Position numbers and translations under genes: made by a program. Source: an uncultured Ulvibacter sp. (GTDB lineage Bacteria; Bacteroidota; Bacteroidia; Flavobacteriales; Flavobacteriaceae). Taken from it: a DNA stretch of 64,000 nucleotides. Of the stretch, positions 1 through 10,419 are shown one piece after another. Where the stretch lies: the NCBI GenBank assembly GCA_913063405.1, contig CAJXZB010000012.1, positions 27,846 to 91,845 of the forward strand, in the 5' to 3' direction. Position 1 is the first letter of the stretch. The number at the start of each line of letters is the position of its first letter. The notes below the pieces were generated by a model. The model searched no databases. It had not been told where the DNA came from and saw only the letters and a program-made list of their open reading frames with translations.

Positions 1-3000
1 CAGTTACTCCAACTGCGTTAATCGCTTGTGATGATGATAACAATGGTTTTGCTCCTTTTGTGTTAAGTGATAAGGATACAGAGATTGTAGGGGGAGAGCC
101 AGATGTTGGTATTTTGGGTTATTTTTTAACAGAGATAGAGGCTCAGGCTGGTGATCCAAGTACGATTTTATCAAATCCTTATACAAATATCGTTATCAAT
201 ATGCAGACGGTTTGGGCACGTGTTCAAAATACCTTTACGGGTTGTTATAGTGTTGTTGCTTTAGATCTTATAGTAAATCCTAGTCCTGATACCCCTGTGA
301 TTCCTGGTTTTGGTGATTTAACGTCCTGTGATAGTATGGGCGGGGGTGAAGCGGAGTTTAATTTAGAAGACAATACTGCTTTTGTATATGGAGTACAAGA
401 TCCATTGGAGTATAGTATTAGTTATCATACGGATGCTTTAGAGGCCGAGGGTGGGGTGAATCCAATAGGGAACACAACGAATTTTGTTAGTAGTGGTCAG
501 ACGATTTGGGTACGTTTAGAGAACAACACTACGGGTTGTTACAGGGTTAGTTCTTTTGAGCTAATCGTAGGTGTTTTTCCACTTATAGCGGATCCAACTA
601 CAGGTATGCAGGCTTGTGATGATGAGACGCCAGATGGTTTTACAGAGTTTGACTTAACGCTTAATGATGCTTTTATTACTATCGGAGATCCTACTTTAAG
701 TGTTTTCTATTATGAGAGCCAGTCGGATCAAAGCGCAGGTATTTTTATTGATCCAGCCACTGCGTATCAGAACACATCAAATCCAATGACGCTGTATGTA
801 AGTGTCTTTAATGGAACGGGCTGTTCTGCCCAGACGACTCTTACGTTGTCTGTGAATCCAAATCCTGAGCCGGTAACACCTACGCCGTTAGTTTCTTGTG
901 ATACGAACAATGATGGATTTGGGGAGTTTACCTTAACGGATAAGGATGTAGAGATTACGGGGGGACAACCGGATGTTACCATTAGTTATCACGAGACTTT
1001 GATTGATGCAGAGAATGGTGTTTTTGCACTACTTAGTCCGTATGTAAATATAATGGCAGATACCCAGGTGGTGTATGCCCGCGCTTTTTTCCCTGTGATT
1101 CCAAGTGGAACGGGCTGTTATGGTATTGTTGAGTTAGAACTTATTGTGAGTCCTACGCCTTTAGTTCCAACAGACTTACCAGCGTTAGTTCTTTGTGATG
1201 ATGACGGTTTTGGGGTTTTTGATTTGACCCAACAAGATGTTCTTATTTACGGGAGTCAGAATCCAGATGATTATGATTTGAGTTATCATACTGCTTTAGC
1301 AGATGCTCAGGCAGGTGTTAATGCGATACCTAATCCAACGACTTATGTCAATACGATGACTCCAGAGCAAACGATTTATGTTCGTTTACTAGATCCAATA
1401 AGTGGTTGTGCTAAGACCGGGGCGTTTTTACTAAAAGTTTCCATTGGTCCTTTAGTTACTCAGCCAGACCCATTGAGTGTGTGTGATGATTTAGGAGTTC
1501 CAAATGACGGGATTACTGCTTTTGATTTGACACAGAAGAATGATGAGATTACAGGAGGAGCTACGGGAGTAGGCGTTCGATATTATGAGACTCAAGAGGA
1601 TGCGGATACTGATACCAATCGTATTGCTCCTGAAACGGCCTATGTAAACACGAGCAATCCTCAAACGGTGTATGTTCGTGTGATCGATGGTAATACGGAA
1701 TGTGATGATACCTCTGTTAGTTTACGACTACGGGTGATCCCAAACCCTACGCCAATAACTCCAGATCCTATCGAACTTTGTGATGACAATGATTCTGGGG
1801 ATCAGATGGAAGTATTTGATTTAACGATTCGTGAGGGTCAGATATTAAATGGTCAGAACTGGGAGTTGTTGTATTATGATAATCAGGCTGATGCTATAGA
1901 GGGCGATCCATTATTGGCAATTGTTGCTCCTACGATGTATGCGAACACAGCAAATCCACAGACGATTTATGTACGAGTGAGTGTTCCGGTGACTACTTCG
2001 ATTCCTTATGGATGTTTTGAGATCGTGGAGTTGGAGATATTAGTGAATCCCTTGCCGGATGCTACTGCTGTTATAACACCATATACTCTTTGTGAGGCCA
2101 ATACAAATGGTTCAGTTGTTTTTGATTTAACGACCAAGGACTTTGAGGTATTAAATGGACAAGATGTTTCTGTTTTTGAGGTGTTTTATTTTGTAGCTCC
2201 ATTAGATGCTGCTGGACAGGTTAATGCTATTGTAAATCCAGGGACGTATCAAAACGTGAGTAATCCAGAGACTATTTATGCAGGGATTCTAAATATAGAA
2301 ACAGATTGTTATATCGCCAGTAGTCTAGATCCTGTTACCAATGAGTATTCTTTGTCTTTTGATTTAGAGGTTTTTGAAGGGGCTACAGCTACTAGGCCAG
2401 GTGCACCGTATGCTATTTGTGATAAAACCGATCCCAACGATGGTTTTGCTGATTTTGATTTAAGTGCTGGCAATACGGCTTTATATAGTGAGATTATGGG
2501 TACTCAGATGTCCCCTGATTATACATTGAGTTTTTATGAGACCTTACCCCAGGCAGAAGCAGGTGATATGCCATTACCAGATAGTTATACCAATATTATC
2601 AATCCACAGATTGTTTATGGTCGTGTTACCAATAATGATACGGACTGTTATGCGATAGTAGAGTTGATCTTAAAGGTGGAGCAATTACCGGTTGTTACTT
2701 TGGAAGAAGAGCATCGACTGTGTGTAGATGCCAATGGGAATCCAATTCCTGAGGAAGAAGGAGGGATGTCTCCACCAGTACTTGAGGTGAATCTAGATCC
2801 TAGTTTGTATGATATTATTTGGGATACCCCAAGTGGTACTGTCTTTGGGACTAGTGTGACGGCTTTAGAGGGAGGAACCTATACGGCAACTTATACAGAG
2901 ATTGGATCGGCTTTAGGCTGTAGTGCAGAAGTAAGTACTACTGTTACGGTCTCTCAACCTCCAGTGACCTATGATGCTGTGTTATTAAATGGTGCTTTTG

Positions 3001-3443
3001 CCGATAGTCATACGGTACAGGCGACGGCAGAAGGATTGGGTACGTATGTGTTCCAATTGGACGATGGTCCTTTTATTGAGATTGGTACATTTGAGAATGT
3101 AAGTGCTGGTACTCATACTGTAACGATTAAGGATGCCAATGGTTGTGGTAGTGTTACTTTAGAGGTGGGTGTGATTGATTACCCTCGCTATTTAACTCCA
3201 AATCAGGATGGGTATCACGATACTTGGAATATTATAGGAATCGCTGCTTTTGATCCTAGTGCGAAGGTGTATATCTTCGATAGGTTCGGAAAGTTATTAA
3301 AGCAGGTGAGTCCACTAGGTAACGGATGGAATGGCACCTATAATGGGAATCCATTGCCATCGAGTGACTACTGGTTCGTAGTGGAATACCTAGAGGAAGG
3401 GGTTGGAAAAGAATTTAAAGGACACTTTACCTTGAAACGATAA
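1..3443 (+). CDS. Giant repeat surface protein with type B T9SS sorting domain (5' end outside window)
   Basis: The reading frame is open from base 3 with no stop, so the gene starts upstream of the window; 1146 residues are visible. It consists of about 95-residue repeats, each opening with a Cys-Asp-Asp acidic motif (for example CDTNNDGFGEFTLTDKD) and closing near a T-G-C-Y motif followed by ELIVxPxP. The last about 85 residues (YPRYLTPNQDGYHDTWNI, then IFDRFGKLLKQ and the end FKGHFTLKR) match the gliding-motility-associated type B C-terminal domain, which directs export by the type IX system and surface attachment. The acidic Asp clusters suggest calcium binding (inference). The downstream gene is a close paralogue with the same repeats and tail. 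Function is probably adhesion; the ligand is unknown. Confidence 0.9.
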   Translation, partial: VTPTALIACDDDNNGFAPFVLSDKDTEIVGGEPDVGILGYFLTEIEAQAGDPSTILSNPYTNIVINMQTVWARVQNTFTGCYSVVALDLIVNPSPDTPVIPGFGDLTSCDSMGGGEAEFNLEDNTAFVYGVQDPLEYSISYHTDALEAEGGVNPIGNTTNFVSSGQTIWVRLENNTTGCYRVSSFELIVGVFPLIADPTTGMQACDDETPDGFTEFDLTLNDAFITIGDPTLSVFYYESQSDQSAGIFIDPATAYQNTSNPMTLYVSVFNGTGCSAQTTLTLSVNPNPEPVTPTPLVSCDTNNDGFGEFTLTDKDVEITGGQPDVTISYHETLIDAENGVFALLSPYVNIMADTQVVYARAFFPVIPSGTGCYGIVELELIVSPTPLVPTDLPALVLCDDDGFGVFDLTQQDVLIYGSQNPDDYDLSYHTALADAQAGVNAIPNPTTYVNTMTPEQTIYVRLLDPISGCAKTGAFLLKVSIGPLVTQPDPLSVCDDLGVPNDGITAFDLTQKNDEITGGATGVGVRYYETQEDADTDTNRIAPETAYVNTSNPQTVYVRVIDGNTECDDTSVSLRLRVIPNPTPITPDPIELCDDNDSGDQMEVFDLTIREGQILNGQNWELLYYDNQADAIEGDPLLAIVAPTMYANTANPQTIYVRVSVPVTTSIPYGCFEIVELEILVNPLPDATAVITPYTLCEANTNGSVVFDLTTKDFEVLNGQDVSVFEVFYFVAPLDAAGQVNAIVNPGTYQNVSNPETIYAGILNIETDCYIASSLDPVTNEYSLSFDLEVFEGATATRPGAPYAICDKTDPNDGFADFDLSAGNTALYSEIMGTQMSPDYTLSFYETLPQAEAGDMPLPDSYTNIINPQIVYGRVTNNDTDCYAIVELILKVEQLPVVTLEEEHRLCVDANGNPIPEEEGGMSPPVLEVNLDPSLYDIIWDTPSGTVFGTSVTALEGGTYTATYTEIGSALGCSAEVSTTVTVSQPPVTYDAVLLNGAFADSHTVQATAEGLGTYVFQLDDGPFIEIGTFENVSAGTHTVTIKDANGCGSVTLEVGVIDYPRYLTPNQDGYHDTWNIIGIAAFDPSAKVYIFDRFGKLLKQVSPLGNGWNGTYNGNPLPSSDYWFVVEYLEEGVGKEFKGHFTLKR

Positions 3444-3464
3444 CCTTTACTTAAATTAAAACCT

Positions 3465-3503
3465 AAAAGCTCCTGTCAAATACAAATTGATAGGAGCTTT
3501 TTT
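3465..3503 (+). terminator. Rho-independent terminator
   Basis: An AAAAGCTCCTGTCAA arm pairs with TTGATAGGAGCTTTT across a 6-base loop and is followed by a run of T. It lies 22 bases after the stop of the type B sorting-domain gene. Confidence 0.85.
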
Positions 3504-3661
3504 GTATTGAAAAAGTTCACAAGCAATAAGATTTATAGGATATTTAATATCACTAAAACAATTATCAAAAATAGTTTTGAGCGATATTTTTACTTATCTT
3601 ACAATAAAAAAGCTATTTCTTGTAAAAAAGTCCTTTATTTTGGGGCTATATAACTCTTGCT

Positions 3662-6600
3662 ATGAGAAGGATTCTACTTGTGTTTTTATTTTTTATGCCC
3701 TTTTTTCTGCTAGCGCAGCAGGTTAGTCTATTCAAACAATTTAATGGGAGATACGATTACACAACATTTGGAAATACACTAAACCTTGAAGAGAATAACC
3801 TTGGGGGACCATGTGAGATTTTGACCGAGAGTAGTGCCGAATTCTTTCTTCAACCACAACAAGAAATTCTTTCAGCACATTTATACTGGGCAGGCTCTGG
3901 TTCAGGAGAATTTGATGTGAAACTTAATGAAATTCCAATTACTGCAACTCGATCATTTAGTCATGAGTCCTTCGGTTTGCCATTTTTTTCAGCATACGCT
4001 GATGTTACAAATATTATCGTTTCCGAAGGGAATGGTACGTATACATTATCTGATTTAGATTTAAATTCGGTGATTCCTTCCTACTGTGGTAGTCTAAATT
4101 TTGGAGGTTGGTCTATTAATGTTATTTATGAAGATGTGTCACTTTCATTAAATCAAATTAGTTTATTTGATGGACTAGAAAGCGTGTCTAGTGCTAATCC
4201 GTTATTGCAAATTGTTCTTGGAAATATTGAAGTGGCAAGTCAAGATTTAGCACGTATAGGGTTTTTAGCTTGGGAAGGTGATAATGTTACACCGCCAGTG
4301 AATGAATCATTGACCATAAATGGGACATTGATGAGTAATGCTTTAAATCCTGCTGACAATGCGTTCAATTGCACCAATAGCTATGATGGCTCAGTTGAAC
4401 TTTGGAACATGGATTTGGATGATTATAGTATCGAAAATGTTGTAAATGTAGGAGATACAAGTATCGATATAACGCTTACTTCAGAATTAGATTTTGTATT
4501 GGTTAACAATATTATTACGGTGATTAATTCTGAATTACCAGATGCTACGATTCAAGTCGATGTGCCTAATATTACCTGTGGAAGCAATGAAGTTGATATA
4601 CCATATACAGTTTTCAATGTAAATAGTACGGAGTTTCTACCAGCCGGCACACCAATCGCATTTTATGCCGACACCATTTTGGTAGGACAAAGCCAAACAG
4701 TAGCCGATATTCCTATCGGTGGTATGGAGCCTAACACTATAACACTTACAATTCCGACAAGTATCCCAAGTACTTTTGTACTAAATGCGGTTGTGGATGA
4801 TGATGGAACCGGTGTGGGAATCATAGCAGAGACAGATGAAACTAACAATGAATTCGAAGTTATTATATCCTTAGCGCCTATTTTTATTAACCCTCCCCCT
4901 TTTTCAATTACGCTTTGTGATGATTTGGTAAATGGAAGTACTAGTAATGATGGAGTTTCAACATTTAACTTGGCAGAATTTAAATCTGAAATCATAGGCA
5001 CCTTTAACTTTGCGGTCTACTATTATGAAACTGTAGCGGACCAGACCAATGGAATTGCTATTGATCCCGATAATGCCTATCAAAACATTTCAAATCCACA
5101 AACTCTTTATGTGAGTGTGTTTAATTCTGCAGGTTGTGATATTACGACTGAATTAGAATTGATTGTGGATCCAAACCCAGTAGCGAATCCGCCAACTCCA
5201 TTAGAGGTTTGTGATGATGATAACGACGGGTTTTTTGTCTTCAACCTTAGAGATAAGGACACAGAGATCACAGGAGGAGCTTCAGATGTAGTTATAAATT
5301 ACTATGGAACTCAGGCTCTAGCAGAACAAGGTGATCCCAATGCCGTTTTACCAATTCCATATAATAATGATGACCCTTTCTTCGATAGTGTTTGGGCTCG
5401 AGTTGAAAGTACCATTTCTGGCTGTTTTGATGTTGTTGAATTGGAGTTAATTGTTCACTTAATCCCTTTAGAGCCAACCGAAGACTTTGGTGATTTAATA
5501 ATATGTGATGCTGACGGGAATGGATTAGAACAGTTTGACTTGACCATTAATACGCCATTTGTAATAGGTACTCAGGATCCAGTAGATTATTTAATTAATT
5601 ATTATACGTCACTTTTGGAAGCTGAAATTCCATTAAATGAGGTGCCAACTCCAACTAATTTTATTAGTGCGGGACAGACAATTTGGGTGCGAATAGAAAA
5701 TATAGATACTGGATGTTTCAGGATTAGTGAGTTTGAATTAATTGTGGGAACAATGCCAATACTTGCTTCTGGGCCTTTCATGGCAATGGTTTGTGATGAT
5801 ATGTTAAATGGCAGTTCAGGAACCGATGGGATTTCAACCTTTAATTTGGCTCAGAATAGTATTGATATTACTGATGGCGATACAAGCTTGGCTGTCTTCT
5901 ATTATGAAACCCAAGCAGATCAAAATGCAAATAATCCAATTATTCCAGATACGGAATATCAGAATATTGTTACTCCTCAAACTCTTTTTGTCAGTGCTTT
6001 TAATGCGGAAGGATGCGAGACTCGAACGCTGCTCACATTAACAGTGAACAACAACCCTTCACCAGTACTTCCAACGCCTTTAGAGGTTTGTGATGACGAT
6101 GATGATGGTTTTGCAGAATTTATACTTGAGGATAAAGACATTGAGATTACCGGGAATGAGGCAAATGTTATTATTAGCTATTATGAAACTCAGGAATTAG
6201 CAGAGATTGGTGATGCTACAGATGTGCTTGTTAGCCCTTATATTAACGAAGTGCCAGGCAACGATCTCGTTTGGGTACGTGTTGAATATGATCCCTTACC
6301 ACCTGTTAATGGAACAGGTTGTTATACTGTTATTCCGTTAGAATTGATTGTAAATCCGTTGCCAGATAATTCTGTTATAATAGAGGATGTGATAGTTTGC
6401 CAATTGCCTTTTATTGGTTCCAGCAGTATTATTCTTGATACAAAAGATGCGGAAATTTTAAATGGGCAAGACCCTGCAATATTTGATGTATTGTATTTTG
6501 AAACAGAATTGGAAGCAGATACAATGACCGACCCTATTTCATCCAGCACTCCATTTTTCTTTGGAATTTCTAGAATTACACTTCATGTGGGAATATTAAA

Positions 6601-7840
6601 TTTGGAAACAGGGTGTTACGTGTCTTCGGATACTGCGCCCGACCCTACCATATTAACTTTTTTCTTAGAGGTGAAAGAAGGAGCTGCAGCAACCAAACCG
6701 GCTGAACCATATGTGATTTGTGATAACTTTGAAGAGAACGATGGGATCGTTGGATCTTTTACATTATTGGCGGATCCTAATAGTCCTACTGAATTGGATG
6801 CGCAAGCCGATGCGTTGGCTGCGGAAATCTTAGGAACACAAGACCCTGAGCAGTTTTTAATAACGTTTTACGATTCGATTGACGACGCAATGGCTGACGA
6901 AAATGCTTTGCCAAATATCTATAAAAACGTTATTAATCCACAGATTATTTATGCTCGTGTAACAAATGATGCAAACACTAGACCTGAGTGCTTTGAAATA
7001 GTAGAGGTGGCACTAAAAGTGGAGCAATTACCAGTTATTTTATTAGAGCCTGAATATCGTTTATGTGTTAACGCTATCGGTGATCCAATACCGGAGGCAG
7101 GAGGAGGCACCTCTCCACCCGTTATAGACACCGAATTAGATCCAGCATTGTATTTATTCGAATGGAGCTTAGATGGATCGATAATAAATGGCGCGATCTC
7201 TCCCGCAATAACCGCCCGTATTGGCGGAGAGTATACGGTAACAGTAACCGAAATAGCGACTAGATGTAGTAACTTCGAGACAGTAACGGTAACGATATCA
7301 TCTCCTCCGTTAACTTATAGTGCAAAGGCAGTCAGCGGAGCTTTTGCTATTAATGAAGTTATTTATACAGATGGCGCTGGAGTAACCGAAATTTTTAATG
7401 GAAGTCATGTGATTTATGCTCAAGCAGAAGGGCTTGGGACCTATGTGTATCAGCTTGATGACGGACCTACACAGGAGAGTAATATATTTAGTAATGTTCA
7501 ACCAGGAAGTCATGTGGTAACTATTAAGGATGTCAATGGATGTGGTAAACAATTAATCGATGTAAGTGTGATTGATTACCCACGGTTTCTAACTCCAAAT
7601 CAAGATGGGTTTCATGATACTTGGAATATCATTGGAATTACTGAATTCGACCCAACCGCTAGGATATATATATTTGATAGATTTGGAAAGCTGATAAAAC
7701 AAATTAGCCCAATTGACGGTGGGTGGGATGGCACTTATAAAGGAAATCCACTACCTTCTAGTGATTATTGGTTTCTCGTAGAGTATCGGGAAGGCGGTAC
7801 TCCAAAAGAGATAAAAGGACATTTTACCTTGAAAAGGTAG
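3662..7840 (+). CDS. Giant repeat surface protein with type B T9SS sorting domain
   Basis: This 1392-residue protein begins with a clear signal peptide (MRRILLVFLFFMPFFLLAQQ). Residues of roughly 30-280 form a non-repeated N-terminal region. After a short CARDB-like stretch (about 300-410, conserved Asn/Thr-rich ending ETDETNNEFEV), the same about 95-residue CDD-type repeats as the upstream gene follow. The C-terminus carries the type B sorting domain (YPRFLTPNQDGFHDTWNI to FKGHFTLKR-like end). It is therefore secreted by T9SS and anchored at the cell surface. It is a full-length paralogue of the partial gene before it; several repeats match repeat for repeat, so duplication or recombination between the two is likely. 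Substrate or partner unknown. Confidence 0.9.
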   Translation: MRRILLVFLFFMPFFLLAQQVSLFKQFNGRYDYTTFGNTLNLEENNLGGPCEILTESSAEFFLQPQQEILSAHLYWAGSGSGEFDVKLNEIPITATRSFSHESFGLPFFSAYADVTNIIVSEGNGTYTLSDLDLNSVIPSYCGSLNFGGWSINVIYEDVSLSLNQISLFDGLESVSSANPLLQIVLGNIEVASQDLARIGFLAWEGDNVTPPVNESLTINGTLMSNALNPADNAFNCTNSYDGSVELWNMDLDDYSIENVVNVGDTSIDITLTSELDFVLVNNIITVINSELPDATIQVDVPNITCGSNEVDIPYTVFNVNSTEFLPAGTPIAFYADTILVGQSQTVADIPIGGMEPNTITLTIPTSIPSTFVLNAVVDDDGTGVGIIAETDETNNEFEVIISLAPIFINPPPFSITLCDDLVNGSTSNDGVSTFNLAEFKSEIIGTFNFAVYYYETVADQTNGIAIDPDNAYQNISNPQTLYVSVFNSAGCDITTELELIVDPNPVANPPTPLEVCDDDNDGFFVFNLRDKDTEITGGASDVVINYYGTQALAEQGDPNAVLPIPYNNDDPFFDSVWARVESTISGCFDVVELELIVHLIPLEPTEDFGDLIICDADGNGLEQFDLTINTPFVIGTQDPVDYLINYYTSLLEAEIPLNEVPTPTNFISAGQTIWVRIENIDTGCFRISEFELIVGTMPILASGPFMAMVCDDMLNGSSGTDGISTFNLAQNSIDITDGDTSLAVFYYETQADQNANNPIIPDTEYQNIVTPQTLFVSAFNAEGCETRTLLTLTVNNNPSPVLPTPLEVCDDDDDGFAEFILEDKDIEITGNEANVIISYYETQELAEIGDATDVLVSPYINEVPGNDLVWVRVEYDPLPPVNGTGCYTVIPLELIVNPLPDNSVIIEDVIVCQLPFIGSSSIILDTKDAEILNGQDPAIFDVLYFETELEADTMTDPISSSTPFFFGISRITLHVGILNLETGCYVSSDTAPDPTILTFFLEVKEGAAATKPAEPYVICDNFEENDGIVGSFTLLADPNSPTELDAQADALAAEILGTQDPEQFLITFYDSIDDAMADENALPNIYKNVINPQIIYARVTNDANTRPECFEIVEVALKVEQLPVILLEPEYRLCVNAIGDPIPEAGGGTSPPVIDTELDPALYLFEWSLDGSIINGAISPAITARIGGEYTVTVTEIATRCSNFETVTVTISSPPLTYSAKAVSGAFAINEVIYTDGAGVTEIFNGSHVIYAQAEGLGTYVYQLDDGPTQESNIFSNVQPGSHVVTIKDVNGCGKQLIDVSVIDYPRFLTPNQDGFHDTWNIIGITEFDPTARIYIFDRFGKLIKQISPIDGGWDGTYKGNPLPSSDYWFLVEYREGGTPKEIKGHFTLKR

Positions 7841-7857
7841 AGATGATTTGTAAAATA

Positions 7858-7890
7858 TAAAAGCTCCTACTGTTTAAGTGGGAGCTTTTA
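7858..7890. terminator. Bidirectional terminator between convergent genes
   Basis: A 13-bp stem (TAAAAGCTCCTAC with GTGGGAGCTTTTA, one wobble pair) lies between the stop codons of the + strand repeat protein and the - strand porin, with A and T tracts on the two sides, so it can serve both. Confidence 0.8.
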
Positions 7891-7906
7891 TAATAAAATG
7901 AAATAC

Positions 7907-9433
7907 TTAAAATGTGAAACCTAAAGTTAAGGCTAGTGTACTATATATTGTTTCTACAGAAGCACTATCTATTAAACCAACGGTGTAAAGTTGTTGTTTT
8001 CTTTCTTGTTCGGCTCGGGCATAGGAAAGGTCTAAATTGTAGTTTCCAAAATTATATCCAAACCCTAAGGAGAAACCACTAAGATCTCCAAGAACATCAT
8101 CATTCTTATACGGACTTTCCTCATATCGTATACCACCTCTTAAGCTCAATTGGTTTATCCTGTATTCCCCGCCCAATCGAATACTTGAAACTCCATTTAA
8201 TGAGTTGCCAATGTCATCGTTAACATCTTCAAAATCTCCATCATCATCATCATAAGTGCCAAAATTAATAGTTCCAAAATCTTGAAAGGAATAATCAAGG
8301 CTTATAAGTCCCTTTGTTCCGAAGATATAAGCTGCGCTAGCAGTAACCTTTCCAGGAGTACTTAAATTGTAATCTTCATAAATATTTAATACACGAGGAT
8401 CTACCTCGGTTACAGTTTCGGGATTATTTCCTAAGGTTCTTGTTTCTAGGTATTGCGTCGTTTCTTCAGTAATATCATACCAAGCAGGAGATTGAACTGA
8501 AAGTCCAACTCTAATATTGTTTTGAATCTTCATTATTGCTCCTAGTTGTGCAGAAATACCAACTCCCTGTACCCCTAAGTTATTTTCGAAAACAACTTGA
8601 CCAATAGAACTGTTTGTATTTGAATTATTCTCATAAAGTAGTGTACTTTGACTATAATCAATGGAATGGGTGTTAATATTTAATCCAAAGTAAAATTTAT
8701 CATTCACCTGTGTGGCCACATTAATTGTAAATTTATTGTTTTGGCCTTCAGTAAGTAAAAGATATTCTTGATCAAAACTACCGGTTCCAATATTTGAAAA
8801 ATATTGGGTGTTTAGTGGGTCATCGGGATTAATTGGGTCAATAATAAAACTTTGATACCCCAAGAAAGCATTTTGTGAAGAGACACCTTCATTTTCACCT
8901 AAGTAGGCATATAAATCGGAAATGGATTCACCGTTCTGAAGTTGAAGCAACTCCAAAGGAACGCCATGGGCCTGATTTAAGAAAAAGGAACTTATAGAAG
9001 TGTTCCCTGTGCCTTTTATGAACAATTGATTATCGTAATTTTGAGTAGTTTGGTAGTTCACGCCTAGGGCAAATTTACCCCACTTCGATGTTTCAGAAGG
9101 GTTTTTAAAAATAAAAATCGCTCCGGCCTGATTCAAATTTATGTCGGTGTTAATGCTTTTGGTCTTGGTGCTAAAGTAGGTTGCTTCATTTTCGCTGTCA
9201 TTGCCAGAAATAGAGACAACCGCCATCGACTTAATGAACACTGCACCACCGGCAGGGTTAATTCCAATTGCGGAAAAATCTCCTCCAAGAGCTCCAAAAG
9301 CTCCGCTTAAAGCGTTGAAACGTGCAGTTCCAGTGTTTGCATCAGAAGAATATCTGAGACCGTCTGTAATATCCTGTGCAATTGTGGCGTTCACAGCAAA
9401 TATGGCTATGAATGCAAAAGTGAATCTTCTCAT
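7907..9433 (-). CDS. OmpP1/FadL-type outer-membrane transport protein
   Basis: The 508-residue protein starts with a signal peptide (MRRFTFAFIAIFAVNATIAQ) followed by the family-typical N-terminus DGLRYSSDANTGTARFNALSGAFGALGGDFSAIGINPAG (shown split: RFNALSGAFGALGGD then SAIGINPAG). It ends in aromatic-rich beta strands and a terminal Phe (ALTLGFTF), as expected of an outer-membrane barrel. The OmpP1/FadL/TodX family takes up hydrophobic compounds such as fatty acids; the actual substrate cannot be read here. The lipoprotein gene lies 29 bases upstream on the same strand and may be cotranscribed. Confidence 0.85.
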   Translation of the reverse strand: MRRFTFAFIAIFAVNATIAQDITDGLRYSSDANTGTARFNALSGAFGALGGDFSAIGINPAGGAVFIKSMAVVSISGNDSENEATYFSTKTKSINTDINLNQAGAIFIFKNPSETSKWGKFALGVNYQTTQNYDNQLFIKGTGNTSISSFFLNQAHGVPLELLQLQNGESISDLYAYLGENEGVSSQNAFLGYQSFIIDPINPDDPLNTQYFSNIGTGSFDQEYLLLTEGQNNKFTINVATQVNDKFYFGLNINTHSIDYSQSTLLYENNSNTNSSIGQVVFENNLGVQGVGISAQLGAIMKIQNNIRVGLSVQSPAWYDITEETTQYLETRTLGNNPETVTEVDPRVLNIYEDYNLSTPGKVTASAAYIFGTKGLISLDYSFQDFGTINFGTYDDDDGDFEDVNDDIGNSLNGVSSIRLGGEYRINQLSLRGGIRYEESPYKNDDVLGDLSGFSLGFGYNFGNYNLDLSYARAEQERKQQLYTVGLIDSASVETIYSTLALTLGFTF

Positions 9434-9462
9434 AGAATTTATAAAAATATGGAGTATAATAA

Positions 9463-10320
9463 TTAGTTGCGCCCACCTCGTCGGCTACTTGATCTTGATG
9501 TCCCACGGCTTGTTGATGGCCTAGATGTTGGTCTACTCGTTGGTCTTGAGGTAGGTCTACTCGTTGGTCTTGAGGTAGGTCTACTCGTTGGTCTTGAGGT
9601 AGGTCTACTTGAAGGTCTTGTTGTAGCTACCGCCTTTCTTCCTCTGTTTGATCTTACTGCGCTTCTATTTGAACTACGCGTTGATCTACCATATGCATAC
9701 GAATTCCTTCCAACAGTGTAAGCAGTATTTCTTCTCCCTCTATTATAGGCGTACCCATATCCATACCCGTGATTGTAATATCCTCCATAATAATAAGGTG
9801 AACAATAATATCCTCCATAGTAGGGATAACCCCATCCGTAACTCACACCCCAATAAGGGTTGTACCAATAATTTGAGTACCCCCAGCCATTATACCAAAA
9901 TGGGCGGTACCCATATCCGTATCCATAACCTCCTGTATTGTATATGTTCACTGTAACGTTGTCTGAATTACTTCCCCAAGCCCCGTAATCCTCTGAAGGT
10001 TCAACCTCTTCGGTTACAATATTACCGTCCTCGTCCATAGAATCTGATGTTGAGTAAGCGTCTATATCTGTGAAAATGGCTCCTTCTTCAGGAAGTTCGT
10101 CATAAGAGCCTTTTTTGGATTTAAAATATTGCTTGTAATAATTGGTTTTGTCTACTTCTTTCGTGTCTGTTTTCGCAGTTTCCGAGCCATTCGAGGAATA
10201 GATTCCATCGGTGTCTCCGTAACCATTGTTGCTAGCACCACAGGCGCTTAAGAGGATAATAAAGAATCCTGAGAGTAAAATAGGGAATGTTTTTTTTATG
10301 GAAGTAATTTTCGTAAACAT
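9463..10320 (-). CDS. Tyr/Gly-rich lipoprotein with Ser-Arg-Pro-Thr repeat tail
   Basis: This 285-residue protein has a lipobox near residue 27 (ILLSACGASN), so it is probably a lipoprotein. The middle part (about 130-190) is dominated by Tyr and Gly (YGYGYG, YYGGYY and similar). The C-terminal third is basic and of low complexity, with repeated TSRP units and an end SSSRRGGRN. No enzyme motif is visible. Similar proteins are common in flavobacteria without known function. The repeat tail is encoded by a 24-bp tandem DNA repeat, so its length may vary between strains. Confidence 0.75.
   Translation of the reverse strand: MFTKITSIKKTFPILLSGFFIILLSACGASNNGYGDTDGIYSSNGSETAKTDTKEVDKTNYYKQYFKSKKGSYDELPEEGAIFTDIDAYSTSDSMDEDGNIVTEEVEPSEDYGAWGSNSDNVTVNIYNTGGYGYGYGYRPFWYNGWGYSNYWYNPYWGVSYGWGYPYYGGYYCSPYYYGGYYNHGYGYGYAYNRGRRNTAYTVGRNSYAYGRSTRSSNRSAVRSNRGRKAVATTRPSSRPTSRPTSRPTSRPTSRPTSRPTSRPTSRPSTSRGTSRSSSRRGGRN
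9530..9616 (-). repeat. 24-bp tandem repeat encoding TSRP units
   Basis: Three exact 24-base copies (9530-9553, 9554-9577, 9578-9601) and a partial fourth lie inside the lipoprotein gene. Each encodes two Thr-Ser-Arg-Pro units on the - strand. The number of copies is a multiple of three bases, so slippage changes length without a frameshift. Confidence 0.9.
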
Positions 10321-10338
10321 AACTGCAATTTTTAATTG

Positions 10339-10366
10339 TTGGACATTATAAAAATAAGTAGTTTTG
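10339..10366 (+). promoter_or_regulatory. Bacteroidota-type promoter of proS
   Basis: TTG at 10339-10341, a 17-base spacer, and TAGTTTTG at 10359-10366 fit the TTG / TAnnTTTG consensus of the Bacteroidota primary sigma factor. Confidence 0.65.
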
Positions 10367-10419
10367 CCGAGAACTACTAATTAATAAATAAGACACAACA
10401 TTTGTGCCAAACTAAGGCT

